51,329 nucleotides of DNA from an uncultured Eubacteriales bacterium (GTDB taxonomy: Bacteria > Bacillota > Clostridia > Oscillospirales > Acutalibacteraceae): the NCBI GenBank assembly GCA_934462705.1, contig CAKSIH010000008.1, positions 1-51,329 on the forward strand, read 5' to 3'. Made by a program: the position numbers and the translations under genes. Numbering within the stretch: the first letter of the stretch is position 1; each line of letters opens with the position of its first letter. This document shows positions 23,301 to 31,441 of this stretch, in pieces. The notes under the pieces were generated by a model. The model ran no database searches. It was given only the letters and a program-made list of their open reading frames with translations, and was not told where the DNA came from.

Positions 23301-23524
23301 CCTTTAATTTGCCTGTGGATATATTCCACAAATGGCTCAAACAATGAATTGGCAGTGGATATGTTCTCATAAACGGGCAACTGACAAAAATTGATGAAAA
23401 TGCACTTACTGTCCTCTTGTGCCATGTAGGGGTTATCATACTGTTATTACAGGTTTGTGCTTATCATATTTCTTAATTGATTAAATTGCATGGGTCAAGC
23501 AGGTTGATGTTTAGGAGGAATATT

Positions 23525-23908
23525 TTGAAGAATGCATTACTAAATGATATTGTACGCTTTTTAAGAGATTGTGGGGTATTTTATGTTCTTACAATCAATG
23601 GAAAGTGTCCGGTGGGAAGACCTTTTGGTGCAATAATGGAATATAAAAATTATTTGTATATTGCTACAGCGGATACTAAGCCTGTTTATAATCAATTAAA
23701 AGAAAATGAAAACATACAAATTCTTGCATTGAAGCATGGAACCCGAGATTGGTTAAGAGTTAGTGGGATTGCATCAGAATGCTATGATTTAGATATTAAA
23801 CAAAGGATGTTAAATGAATGTCCGGTACTAAGCAAACATTATGAATCAGCTAAGGTAGAGCATTACAATGTTTTTAAAATAAGGGTTATTAATAGTGAAT
23901 TTAATTAA
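23525..23908 (+). CDS. Pyridoxamine 5'-phosphate oxidase-like (split-barrel flavin-binding) protein
   Basis: A 127-residue protein of the PNPOx-like split-barrel fold. The pattern FYVLTINGKCPVGRPFGAIMEYKNYLYIATADTKPVYNQLKEN with the later GTRDWLRVSGIA is typical of small clostridial flavin reductase-like proteins that bind FMN or F420-like cofactors. Start is TTG 23525, six bases after the near-perfect SD AGGAGG. The 224 bases before it hold no recognisable gene. Confidence 0.8.
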   Translation: MKNALLNDIVRFLRDCGVFYVLTINGKCPVGRPFGAIMEYKNYLYIATADTKPVYNQLKENENIQILALKHGTRDWLRVSGIASECYDLDIKQRMLNECPVLSKHYESAKVEHYNVFKIRVINSEFN

Positions 23909-23936
23909 AGGACGATTGTAATAGAGTGCTTTATGG

Positions 23937-24048
23937 TGGATATATTTTTTGTGTTATGGTATAAAGGTAAATTTACACTTAAACAGCAACCATAGTGTTT
24001 AAACAGAAAGGAGGCTTAGGGTATGTTTCGTATAACCTAAGCCTTTTT
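23937..24048 (+). ncRNA. Candidate short transcript with a five-codon ORF and terminator
   Basis: A promoter-like pair TGGATA (23937) and TATAAA with extended TG (23960-23965) would start a transcript of about 75 bases ending at a strong terminator. Within it, a perfect SD AAAGGAGG (24007-24014) lies eight bases before ATG-TTT-CGT-ATA-ACC-TAA, so a peptide MFRIT could be made; its codons lie in the terminator loop. It might be a small RNA, a leader, or chance. Confidence 0.3.
24012..24048 (+). terminator. Strong terminator before the convergent cyclase-like gene
   Basis: AGGCTTAGG (24012-24020) pairs with CCTAAGCCT (24036-24044), further extended by GTAT/ATA pairing, and is followed by TTTTT. 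Confidence 0.8.
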
Positions 24049-24092
24049 AATACAAATTAATTATTTACTAAATTAGTATTACTTTTATAGAG

Positions 24093-24926
24093 TTAGCCTT
24101 GTACAAATTCGCAGCTTGTATTAGGACTTTCCATATAAAATACTAACTTATTATTTTCGGTTAGCTTAAATGCAGCCTTGCATGAGGGAATTTCTTTAAT
24201 TGTTTTTAGCATTTTTCCATTAATGGGAGATTTTAAAATAAAACCTTTATTTTCATGAATATTTATATCTAAACGCAAAGTTTTGTTGCAAATTGATATA
24301 TTATTTTTTTCACATCTTAAAATTTTTCCTCCATTATAGGTAGCAATTCTATATTCCTTTCCCTTATAATATATAGCACAAATTACTCCTGGAAAATGGA
24401 AGCCACAAAAAGGTACATCTGCAACAGCAACCACTATAGAACATTTTTTATTAAAGTCATTACTTTGAACCCAAGCATAGCTGGTGAGAAAGGAATTTCC
24501 ACTATCTTTTTCAATATAGCCTGTACCATGGGAGAAATCAAAACATTCTCCATTTATTTCAATTTGACCATTGGTATAGTGATGCATACTTATAACTCCG
24601 TGACGACATTTCATAGGAAAAAATTTAAAAGGTCCCATTATGTCATTCTTTAAAGGTGTTAAATTACTATAAGTAATTTTTCCTTTTACATTTAGTTTTT
24701 CAGTTTTGATGTTTAGGCTTATTCCATTAAAAGAAAAAACATTATTGCTAATTATAACTTTATCACCTTTAACAAATTGTGATTTTGGAAAATCTATATT
24801 ATATGATGCATCATTTGTAATAAACTGAATGAATGCACCGGAACTTGAAATTCCGGGTATTATTGCTAAGGTTTGTAAACTATTTTGGTGTTTAAAATAC
24901 CATCCTTCGAAAAATTTTTTAGACAT
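24093..24926 (-). CDS. Tocopherol-cyclase-like family protein
   Basis: A 277-residue, beta-rich protein with the family signature FFEGWYFKHQ at the N-terminus, then AFIQFI, MGPFKFFPMKCRHGVISMHH, and the FDFSHGTGYIEKDSGNSFLTSYAWVQSN core (PF14249, tocopherol cyclase-like; related to lipocalin-like carotenoid/hydroxyneurosporene proteins). Bacterial members in Firmicutes have no known tocopherol role, so function is open. Its start overlaps the end of the upstream oxidoreductase gene by eight bases, so the two are translated together. Confidence 0.75.
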   Translation of the reverse strand: MSKKFFEGWYFKHQNSLQTLAIIPGISSSGAFIQFITNDASYNIDFPKSQFVKGDKVIISNNVFSFNGISLNIKTEKLNVKGKITYSNLTPLKNDIMGPFKFFPMKCRHGVISMHHYTNGQIEINGECFDFSHGTGYIEKDSGNSFLTSYAWVQSNDFNKKCSIVVAVADVPFCGFHFPGVICAIYYKGKEYRIATYNGGKILRCEKNNISICNKTLRLDINIHENKGFILKSPINGKMLKTIKEIPSCKAAFKLTENNKLVFYMESPNTSCEFVQG

Positions 24927-26214
24927 TTATATCCTTCTTTGCTGGATTATCGATAATTTTGCCATCTTGATTAAAACGGGAACCATGGCAAGGGCAGTCC
25001 CATGAATGTTCATGTTTATTCCACTTAAGAGCACAACCTAAATGAGAACATCTTTTAACGGTCGGAGTACAAAAATTAATTATAGTTTCGCCTAGATTAG
25101 TAAAAAGTTGAGGTTTTAAAATACTTCTAGATGGCGAAAAAATTTCAGAAAAATCATTCTTTTTATCTAGTACTATATCTGATAAGATTTTAGCAGATAT
25201 CATTGAAGAAGTCATTCCCCATTTGTTAAAGCCTGTTGCAACAAACCAATTAGGAGTATTTTTTGAGTAATGTCCGATATAGGGGATATCGTCTAGTGTC
25301 ATACAATCTTGAGTTGACCAGAAATACTTTTCTTTTGAATTTGGGTAATATTTTTTTACAAACTCTCTAAGCTCAGTGTATCCACCGCCACTTTTGCCTG
25401 TGCGATGACTTCCTCCTCCAATGAGCAATAAATCTTTATAATTTCTAAAGGATATACCGTTTTGTGCCTCGTCAACATACATTTCATTTGGTTGAGGGGC
25501 ATTTTGTATGCCTAAAACATAAGAGCGGTCTTGATACATTTTTAAAAAGTAAGAACCATGAGAGTTTACAAAGGGAAAGTGTGTTGCAATAATTATTTTT
25601 TTTGCTTGTATTTTTGCACTTTCAGTGAAAGCAGTGTTCCCCTTGAGTTTGTATACAAATGTGTTTTCATAAATATTTAATTTTTCAGATATTTTAGCGA
25701 GAAACTTTAAAGGATTAAACTGAGCCTGATTCTTAAATTCTATAGCGCCAGATATTTTTATAGGTATTGAAACCGTTTCTAAAAAATCTGCATTATAGCC
25801 TAGTTTTTGCAAAGCTAATAATTCATTTTCTATCTTATTTCTATCATTTACTGAATAGGTGATTGAGGATACCTTTTTAAAATCGCAGTCTATATTTTGG
25901 CAAAGATTTTCGTATGTCTCAACAGCATTTTTGTTAGCTTCAAGGTACTGCTTTGTAAAATTCACTCCGTAGTTTTTAATTAATTTTTTATATATGGGGT
26001 TTTGAAATGTAATTTTGGCAGTTGTATTTTTAGTGATACCCATACCAATTTTACGAGCTTCAACGAGCATGTAGTCTATGTTTTGCTTTTCCAAAAAATA
26101 TGCACACAATATACCAGCTATTCCACCGCCAATTATTAGGACATCTGTCTTTTTATTGCTATTTAATTTAGGAAAGCTTTTTATTTTAACATTTTCATGC
26201 CATACTGATTTAAT
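24919..26214 (-). CDS. FAD-dependent oxidoreductase with C-terminal Rieske domain; apparent AUU start
   Basis: A 431-residue oxidoreductase. The N-terminus has the FAD Rossmann motif DVLIIGGGIAGILCAYFLE; a DAO-type body follows, and a C-terminal Rieske 2Fe-2S domain (about 385-431) has CSHLGC and CPCHGSRF. This is the common YhfW-like arrangement. The GGGIAG motif lies before the first ATG/TTG-type start, so the frame must begin upstream. It opens just after an in-frame TGA; the codon ATT at 26214-26212 lies six bases after SD AGGTGA and gives the usual family N-terminus (M)KSVW. No ATG, GTG or TTG is available there. Coupled to the cyclase-like gene. Confidence 0.8.
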   Translation of the reverse strand: MKSVWHENVKIKSFPKLNSNKKTDVLIIGGGIAGILCAYFLEKQNIDYMLVEARKIGMGITKNTTAKITFQNPIYKKLIKNYGVNFTKQYLEANKNAVETYENLCQNIDCDFKKVSSITYSVNDRNKIENELLALQKLGYNADFLETVSIPIKISGAIEFKNQAQFNPLKFLAKISEKLNIYENTFVYKLKGNTAFTESAKIQAKKIIIATHFPFVNSHGSYFLKMYQDRSYVLGIQNAPQPNEMYVDEAQNGISFRNYKDLLLIGGGSHRTGKSGGGYTELREFVKKYYPNSKEKYFWSTQDCMTLDDIPYIGHYSKNTPNWFVATGFNKWGMTSSMISAKILSDIVLDKKNDFSEIFSPSRSILKPQLFTNLGETIINFCTPTVKRCSHLGCALKWNKHEHSWDCPCHGSRFNQDGKIIDNPAKKDINV

Positions 26215-26349
26215 GATTACTCACCTGCAATTCTTGTTTTTACTAGTGTTTTACAATATAATGCAATTATGTATGCAACATATTTTTATAATAGACATAA
26301 GAATAATTTTATGAGTAACACGAAATCTTGCTAATATGAGGCTGAGCTA

Positions 26350-26377
26350 TTGACTAAAAATGGTTTACAAGTATAAT
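26350..26377 (+). promoter_or_regulatory. Promoter of the Vat-like acetyltransferase
   Basis: TTGACT (26350-26355), 16-base spacer, perfect TATAAT (26372-26377), about 55 bases before the gene. Confidence 0.65.
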
Positions 26378-26432
26378 GTTATAGTATCGTATTAAAGTAA
26401 AGAGCAATTGTGCTATGAAAGGAGCACTTAAT

Positions 26433-26954
26433 ATGAATGGACCCAATCCGGAGAGTATGTTTCCCAATAGAAATATTAAAAGTCTATGCTTCATAAAAAA
26501 TGTTGTTAAAAATCCTAATATTATTGTGGGGGATTATACCTATTATGATGAAATAAATGGAGCGGACAAGTTTGAAGAACGGGTGACTCATCACTATGAT
26601 TTTATAGGGGATAAACTAATTATTGGCAAGTTTTGTGCCATTGCAAGGGGCATAGAATTTGTTATGAATGGTGCAAATCATCGGATGGATAGCATTACCA
26701 CTTATCCTTTTTATATTATGGGAAATGGTTGGGATAAAATCGTGCCAACTATTAATGAACTTCCTATCAAGGGTGACACGATTGTTGGAAATGATGTTTG
26801 GATAGGGCAAAATGTTACTGTTATGCCTGGTGTACATATTGGAGACGGTGCAATAATAGGTGCAAGTTCAGTTGTTGCGAGCGATATTCCGCCGTATAGT
26901 GTGGCTGTTGGCAATCCGTGTAGGGTTATAAAAAAAGGTTTGAGGAAGAATTAA
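26433..26954 (+). CDS. Vat-type (streptogramin A) O-acetyltransferase, C-terminus lost by frameshift
   Basis: Left-handed beta-helix acetyltransferase of the xenobiotic acetyltransferase (XAT) family. MNGPNPE at the start, KLIIGKFCAIARGIEFVMNGANHRMD with the catalytic His, TYPFYIMGNGW, and LPIKGDTIVGNDVWIGQNVTVMPGV closely match Vat enzymes that inactivate streptogramin A. After CRVIKK the frame ends early (173 residues). One extra A in the seven-A run at 26930-26936 would restore a 40-residue tail, including LDLKWWNWSADKI, up to a TAG at 27065-27067, as in intact Vat. ATG 26433 is set by SD AAAGGAG; an ATG at 26415 precedes it. It is either inactivated, rescued by slippage, or a sequencing error; the actual substrate is unproven. 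Confidence 0.82.
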   Translation: MNGPNPESMFPNRNIKSLCFIKNVVKNPNIIVGDYTYYDEINGADKFEERVTHHYDFIGDKLIIGKFCAIARGIEFVMNGANHRMDSITTYPFYIMGNGWDKIVPTINELPIKGDTIVGNDVWIGQNVTVMPGVHIGDGAIIGASSVVASDIPPYSVAVGNPCRVIKKGLRKN

Positions 26955-27067
26955 TAAAATATTTGTTAGATCTTAAGTGGTGGAATTGGAGTGCGGATAA
27001 AATTTTTCGTAACCTAGATGCGCTAAGTAGTGGAAATCTTTTAAAAATAAAAAATATTTTGAATTAG
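26937..27067 (+). pseudogene. Out-of-frame C-terminal tail of the Vat-like gene
   Basis: In the +1-shifted frame the sequence encodes RFEEELIKYLLDLKWWNWSA, then DKIFRNLDALSSGNLLKI and a final NILN before TAG. The DxKWWNW motif is the conserved C-terminal part of Vat and related XAT enzymes. It has no SD or start of its own. Confidence 0.75.
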
Positions 27068-27095
27068 TTTAATAAATTAGTAAAGGCTGAGTGAT

Positions 27096-27638
27096 ATGAT
27101 TTTAAAAACAAAGCGGCTTATATTGCGTTCCTGGTTGCAAGAGGATGCAAATAGCCTGTATAAGTATGCAAAAGATTCAAGGGTAGGTCCGGCTGCGGGG
27201 TGGCCAGTACATACGAGTGTAGAAAATAGTAGGCAAATTATAAAAGATATTTTTTCAAAAGAAGAAACGTATGCGGTAACTTTAAAAGATAAGGATATAG
27301 CGATAGGGTGTGTAAGTATAAGCATAGGTTCTTCAAGCCACCTTGGGATTTCATATGATGAGGCTGAAATAGGTTACTGGATTGGTGTTCCATATTGGGG
27401 ACAGGGACTTATTACTGAAGCAGTGCAGGAACTGATGCGACATGCTTTTATAGATTTAAATCTCAATGTGCTTTGGTGCGGTTGTTTTGAAGGTAATGTT
27501 AAATCCAGAAGAGTTCAAGAAAAGTGTGGTTTTACATATCAGTATACACATGAAAAATTTTGGAACCCATTGAATGAAATTCGAACGGAGCATGTAAGCA
27601 AAATTTCTAAAGACCGGTGGGAGACATTAAGTCGTTAA
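27096..27638 (+). CDS. GNAT-family N-acetyltransferase (RimJ/RimL-like)
   Basis: A 180-residue acetyltransferase of the Acetyltransf_3 subgroup. It opens with LKTKRLILRSWLQEDANSLYKYA, and has the segment AEIGYWIGVPYWGQGLITEAVQEL, where W-G-Q-G-L-I-T-E is the acetyl-CoA loop, and NVKSRRVQEKCGF near the end. This subgroup acetylates N-terminal residues of proteins or small amines; the target is unknown. The SD before the ATG is weak. It follows the broken Vat-like gene, so this is a small acetyltransferase cluster. Confidence 0.85.
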   Translation: MILKTKRLILRSWLQEDANSLYKYAKDSRVGPAAGWPVHTSVENSRQIIKDIFSKEETYAVTLKDKDIAIGCVSISIGSSSHLGISYDEAEIGYWIGVPYWGQGLITEAVQELMRHAFIDLNLNVLWCGCFEGNVKSRRVQEKCGFTYQYTHEKFWNPLNEIRTEHVSKISKDRWETLSR

Positions 27639-27796
27639 AGTATGTTTCGTTCATATTTTTATAAAACATGGGAGTTTAATTATTTATTTTGTGTCAATAT
27701 ACAAATTTGAAAAATATATCTCTTTTTTCTCCTTTAGAAAAATACTTGAGCGTTTTCATGTTATAATAATTTTAAAATATTTTTAGGAGAGTCGTT

Positions 27797-28366
27797 ATGA
27801 AAAAATTTATATCTACAATACTTATATTTACAATGCTTTTTACGGGAGCAGCGGCAGCATCGTGTTTTGCACAGGAGGAAAGTTATTTGGTAGATACAGA
27901 TAAAACCCCTTCAATAAATGTTAATATAGATATACAAGCAAAGGGCGGTGAAGCTAAAGCAGAGTCTAAGGCAACTGCTTCAAGTGGTTCCAGGTTTTCT
28001 AGAATTGCTAAGTTTGCTTTATGTATAGCGATTTTTGTTATAGCAAAAAAGTATGTAAAGTCTAACATGGAAAATATAAAAGATATGCTTGAGGATATAA
28101 AATCGTACATTAAAGATTTACCTCAAAGTTTAACAGAAAAGTTTTCTAATTATAGAGTGGAGAACCTCAATATAGAGCAGGAGGAGCAAGTTTCTGAAAT
28201 TGATTCTGAAAAACAAGAATCTAAAATGGTCTTTTTTAAATCATTGCTGTTTCACCTGGTTTCTGATATTAAAAATATATGGCGAAGTGGAGAACAAGAG
28301 AAACTCAATGAAAATGGTATTTTTAACACTGATCAACCAATTAAGGTAATATCTAGCTTGAGTTAA
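27797..28366 (+). CDS. Secreted or membrane-anchored protein of unknown function
   Basis: A 189-residue protein not recognised. Residues 1-24 are a signal peptide (MKKFISTILIFTMLFTGAAA, then ASCFA). A Ser/Thr/Ala/Lys-rich linker follows, then a hydrophobic segment (FSRIAKFALCIAIFVIAKKYV, about 67-87) and a charged, helix-prone region rich in Glu and Lys. With signal peptide and second segment it could span the membrane once after cleavage. SD TAGGAGAG precedes the ATG. It stands alone and shares its terminator with the convergent dapB operon. Confidence 0.7.
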   Translation: MKKFISTILIFTMLFTGAAAASCFAQEESYLVDTDKTPSINVNIDIQAKGGEAKAESKATASSGSRFSRIAKFALCIAIFVIAKKYVKSNMENIKDMLEDIKSYIKDLPQSLTEKFSNYRVENLNIEQEEQVSEIDSEKQESKMVFFKSLLFHLVSDIKNIWRSGEQEKLNENGIFNTDQPIKVISSLS

Positions 28367-28391
28367 TAAGATCTTATGATGTGTATAAAAT

Positions 28392-28424
28392 AAAAACTTC
28401 GAGTAATTTACTCGAAGTTTTTAT
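28392..28424. terminator. Bidirectional terminator between the secreted unknown and dapB
   Basis: AAAAACTTCGAGTA pairs with TACTCGAAGTTTTT around ATT. The T-run on the plus strand and the complementary A-run on the minus side suit both convergent units. Its right part overlaps the dapB stop. Confidence 0.85.
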
Positions 28425-29233
28425 TTTATAAGGTCAGACATATTATACATACCAGCGGCTTTTTGGGATAAGTACAAAGCAGCATTAATTGCACCAATGG
28501 CAAAGACTTCTTTTGATTGTGCAGAGTGCGAAATAGTAACAATTTCATTATTTCCAGCAAAGATTATCTCATGCTCACCGACAATAGTACCTCCACGGAT
28601 CGAGTGTATACCAATTTCATTTTTTGAACGTTTTTTTCTATATCCATGCCGATCATATATATATGTCATTTTATTTGAGCAAACTTCTTTTATTGCATCA
28701 GCAATCATTAATGCTGTACCGCTGGGGGAGTCTATTTTTTGGTTATGGTGCTTTTCAATAATTTCAATGTCAAAGCTGTCAGATAATACAGAAGCGGCTT
28801 TTTTTGAAAGTTCTATTAATAGGTTTATTCCTAGAGACATATTACCAGAAAAGAAAACAGGTATTTTTTTAGAAGCACTATAAAGACGATCAATTTGCTC
28901 ACTTGAAAAGCCTGTTGTACATATTACTATAGGTATTTTTTTATTTTCTGCAAACTCTAAAACCTTTTCTGTAAGAGCTGGGTTTGAAAAATCAATTATT
29001 ACATCAAAGTCCACATTTATATCCTTTGTAGAATTAAAGATTGGAAAATTAGCGTTTAAATTAACCTTTCGATCTATTCCGGCAACCACTCGACAATTTT
29101 CCCTTTTAGAAATAGTATCAGCAACAACGGTACCCATTTTACCGCAAGCACCACTTATTGCTATAGTTGTAATTAACTTAGCATCTTTTAGCTTTTGTGG
29201 ATTTCTTTGCAATACATTATCTAGTGATACCAT
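28421..29233 (-). CDS. dapB: 4-hydroxy-tetrahydrodipicolinate reductase
   Basis: A 270-residue NAD(P)H-dependent reductase, the second committed step of diaminopimelate/lysine synthesis. The nucleotide-binding motif AISGACGKMG lies near 27-36, the catalytic EKHHNQKIDSPSGTA has both conserved histidines and the Lys, and the HSIRGGTIVGEHEIIF motif is intact. The first about 20 residues precede the usual start of the fold. The start overlaps dapA by 17 bases. Third gene of asd-dapA-dapB. Confidence 0.95.
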   Translation of the reverse strand: MVSLDNVLQRNPQKLKDAKLITTIAISGACGKMGTVVADTISKRENCRVVAGIDRKVNLNANFPIFNSTKDINVDFDVIIDFSNPALTEKVLEFAENKKIPIVICTTGFSSEQIDRLYSASKKIPVFFSGNMSLGINLLIELSKKAASVLSDSFDIEIIEKHHNQKIDSPSGTALMIADAIKEVCSNKMTYIYDRHGYRKKRSKNEIGIHSIRGGTIVGEHEIIFAGNNEIVTISHSAQSKEVFAIGAINAALYLSQKAAGMYNMSDLIK

Positions 29234-30110
29234 AGTTTTTCATTGCCTCTCGAAGATTTTCAATTTTTTCTTTGCTCATAGAAACAAGGGGAAGTCGACA
29301 TTCTCCACATTTAAAACCCAATAAGTTTAATGCATGTTTTACAGGAATAGGGTTGACATCACAAAATAGTGCATTCATAAGTTCTAACGATGATAAAAAT
29401 AATTTAAGGCTTTCACCATGTTTGCCTTCAAAATATTTTTCGGTTATTTCGTGACATTCAAAGGGGCAAATATTTGAGAATACAGATATAACGCCGATGC
29501 CTCCAAGAGATAATATAGGGACAATTTGGTCATCGTTACCGGAGTAAACAGCAAGGTTGTCGCCGCAAAGAGATATAGTTTTTGCAATAGATGAAATATC
29601 ACCGTTAGCTTCTTTTGTGGCAACTATATTTTTATGTTTAGAAAGTTCCAAGTAAGTTTCGGGGGCTATGTTTACTCCAGTTCTTGAAGGAACATTATAT
29701 AAAATAATTGGTATATTAACATTATCAGCAATGCGATTATAATGCGAAACAAGCCCTTTTTGGGATGTTTTATTATAATATGGAGTGACAACTAAAAGGG
29801 CATCTACTCCAAGTTCTTCAGCTTCTTTGCAAAGCTGCACAGCGTGCTCAGTATTATTACTTCCGGTACCTGCAATTACAGGTACACGACCGGAAACTTT
29901 TTCAACTGTAAATTTGATTACTTCATTGTGTTCATCATGGGTTAAGGTTGCAGATTCTCCCGTGGTACCGCATGTTATGATAGCGTTTGTTTTGTTATTA
30001 ATTTGAAATTCGATTAGCTCTTCAAGAACATTGTAATTGACGGATCCATCAGCGTTCATAGGAGTAATGAGTGCAACACCAACTCCCTTAAAAACAACTT
30101 TTTTAGTCAT
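29217..30110 (-). CDS. dapA: 4-hydroxy-tetrahydrodipicolinate synthase
   Basis: A 297-residue TIM-barrel aldolase that condenses pyruvate with aspartate semialdehyde. Visible residues include the GTTGESATL motif, LYNVPSRTG with the catalytic Tyr, and the Schiff-base Lys in IVATKEANGD. Start ATG 30110 is preferred because the SD GGAGGA lies ten bases upstream; an ATG at 30128 overlaps that SD. Between asd and dapB in a lysine/diaminopimelate operon. Diaminopimelate also feeds cell-wall synthesis and dipicolinate for spores. Confidence 0.95.
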   Translation of the reverse strand: MTKKVVFKGVGVALITPMNADGSVNYNVLEELIEFQINNKTNAIITCGTTGESATLTHDEHNEVIKFTVEKVSGRVPVIAGTGSNNTEHAVQLCKEAEELGVDALLVVTPYYNKTSQKGLVSHYNRIADNVNIPIILYNVPSRTGVNIAPETYLELSKHKNIVATKEANGDISSIAKTISLCGDNLAVYSGNDDQIVPILSLGGIGVISVFSNICPFECHEITEKYFEGKHGESLKLFLSSLELMNALFCDVNPIPVKHALNLLGFKCGECRLPLVSMSKEKIENLREAMKNYGITR

Positions 30111-30138
30111 AGCGATAAATTCCTCCATTTTTAAATAA

Positions 30139-31218
30139 TTAATTTAGGTAACCGTTAGCACATAAAAGTTCGGCCATTAAAACAGCTCCACCAGCAGCTC
30201 CACGGACGGTATTGTGTGACATGCAGACAAATTTTATATCATATTGAGAATCATTACGCAGTCGTCCAATAGATATTCCCATACCGTTTTCTAATTTTCT
30301 ATGTAACTTTATTTGAGGCATTGAGGGATCATCAAAGTAAGTTAAAAATTGTTTTGGAGCACTTGGTAAATTAAGTTTTTGAGGTTCACTCTTATAATTT
30401 TGCCACCTATTTTTTATTTCGTCAAGACTAATTTTTTCTTTAAGTGAAGCAAAAACAGCAGCAGTATGTCCATTGCTTACAGGTACTCTTATACACTGAG
30501 AGGTTATGCTTGGCAAGGTAGCATTTTCAATTACATTATTATTTATTTTGCCCCAAATTTTTAAAGGTTCAAGCTCAGATTTTTCCTCCTCACCTGAAAT
30601 ATAGGGAATAATGTTATCAAACATTTCAGGCCAAGTTTCGAAGGTCTTTCCAGCACCGGAAATAGCTTGATATGTGCAAGCCAAGATTTTTTGCAAACCA
30701 AATTTTAAAAGTGGATGCAATGCTGGAACATAGCACTGCAGTGAACAATTAGATTTTACAGCGATGAACCCTTTGTTAGTTCCTAGTCTTTTCTTCTGGA
30801 ACGGAATAATTTCAGCATGCTCTGGATTAACTTCAGGGATAATCATAGGAACATCAGGAGTACTTCTATGTGCGCTGTTATTGGAAATTACTGGGCACTC
30901 TTTTTTTGCATACATTTCTTCAAGATTTTTAATTTCATCTTTTTTCATATTAACGGCGCAAAAAACAAAATCCACGAGTGAAACTATTTTATCTATATCT
31001 TTAACAGCATCTAATACGGCCATATTTTTTATATTATTATTTAGTTCAGTTTCCATGCTCCAGCGGCCATTTAAGGCTTCTTCATAGGTTTTTCCTGCAG
31101 ATTTTTCGCTGGCAGCGAGAACAGATATATTAAACCAAGGATGATTTTGTAAAAGAGAAACAAACCTTTGACCTACCATTCCGGTAGCCCCAATTATACC
31201 AATGCTAAACTTTTTCAT
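30139..31218 (-). CDS. asd: Aspartate-semialdehyde dehydrogenase (archaeal/fungal-like class)
   Basis: A 359-residue enzyme converting aspartyl phosphate to aspartate semialdehyde. NADP-binding IGIIGATGMVGQRF opens the protein, SNCSLQCYVPALHPL holds the catalytic Cys, and RVPVSNGHTAAVF the active-site His. The length and SNCSLQC motif place it in the longer, archaeal/fungal-like class rather than the E. coli type. The start ATG 31218 has no SD at normal distance; SD AGGTGGG lies 29 bases upstream and is brought near by a hairpin (31226-31244). First gene of the dap operon. Confidence 0.93.
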   Translation of the reverse strand: MKKFSIGIIGATGMVGQRFVSLLQNHPWFNISVLAASEKSAGKTYEEALNGRWSMETELNNNIKNMAVLDAVKDIDKIVSLVDFVFCAVNMKKDEIKNLEEMYAKKECPVISNNSAHRSTPDVPMIIPEVNPEHAEIIPFQKKRLGTNKGFIAVKSNCSLQCYVPALHPLLKFGLQKILACTYQAISGAGKTFETWPEMFDNIIPYISGEEEKSELEPLKIWGKINNNVIENATLPSITSQCIRVPVSNGHTAAVFASLKEKISLDEIKNRWQNYKSEPQKLNLPSAPKQFLTYFDDPSMPQIKLHRKLENGMGISIGRLRNDSQYDIKFVCMSHNTVRGAAGGAVLMAELLCANGYLN

Positions 31219-31225
31219 TGTAATT

Positions 31226-31244
31226 GAAATACAAAAAGTATTTC
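31226..31244 (-). promoter_or_regulatory. Hairpin between SD and start of asd
   Basis: GAAATAC and GTATTTC pair over seven bases with a TTTTT loop. It lies between SD AGGTGGG (31254-31248) and the ATG (31218). Folding it shortens the effective SD spacing from 29 to 10 bases. Confidence 0.5.
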
Positions 31245-31395
31245 TTTCCCACCTTTCAAAGGAGATTTTTGTGCAGAGTAATAAAAACATACTAACAATA
31301 AAAAAACCGGTTGTAATAATACCGATGATGAAATATAATAAAAATTATTGGCGTTTTTATAAAATAAGTTAATAAAAGCATATTTAACGTAGATA

Positions 31396-31424
31396 AATAT
31401 ATCATTTATGTGTCATACTGTCAA
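31396..31424 (-). promoter_or_regulatory. Promoter of the asd-dapA-dapB operon
   Basis: On the minus strand a perfect TTGACA (31424-31419), 17-base spacer, TATATT (31401-31396). The leader to asd is about 170 bases and includes a short stem ATCGGT/ACCGGT followed by seven T near 31307-31330, which could act as a weak attenuator. No lysine riboswitch is recognisable. Confidence 0.65.
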
Positions 31425-31441
31425 TTAAAAGGAGGATTTTT

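Noticed and set aside
23301..23524. DnaA-box-like sequences (TGTGGATAT and similar)
   Set aside because: Two imperfect matches without other origin features, and no dnaA or dnaN nearby.
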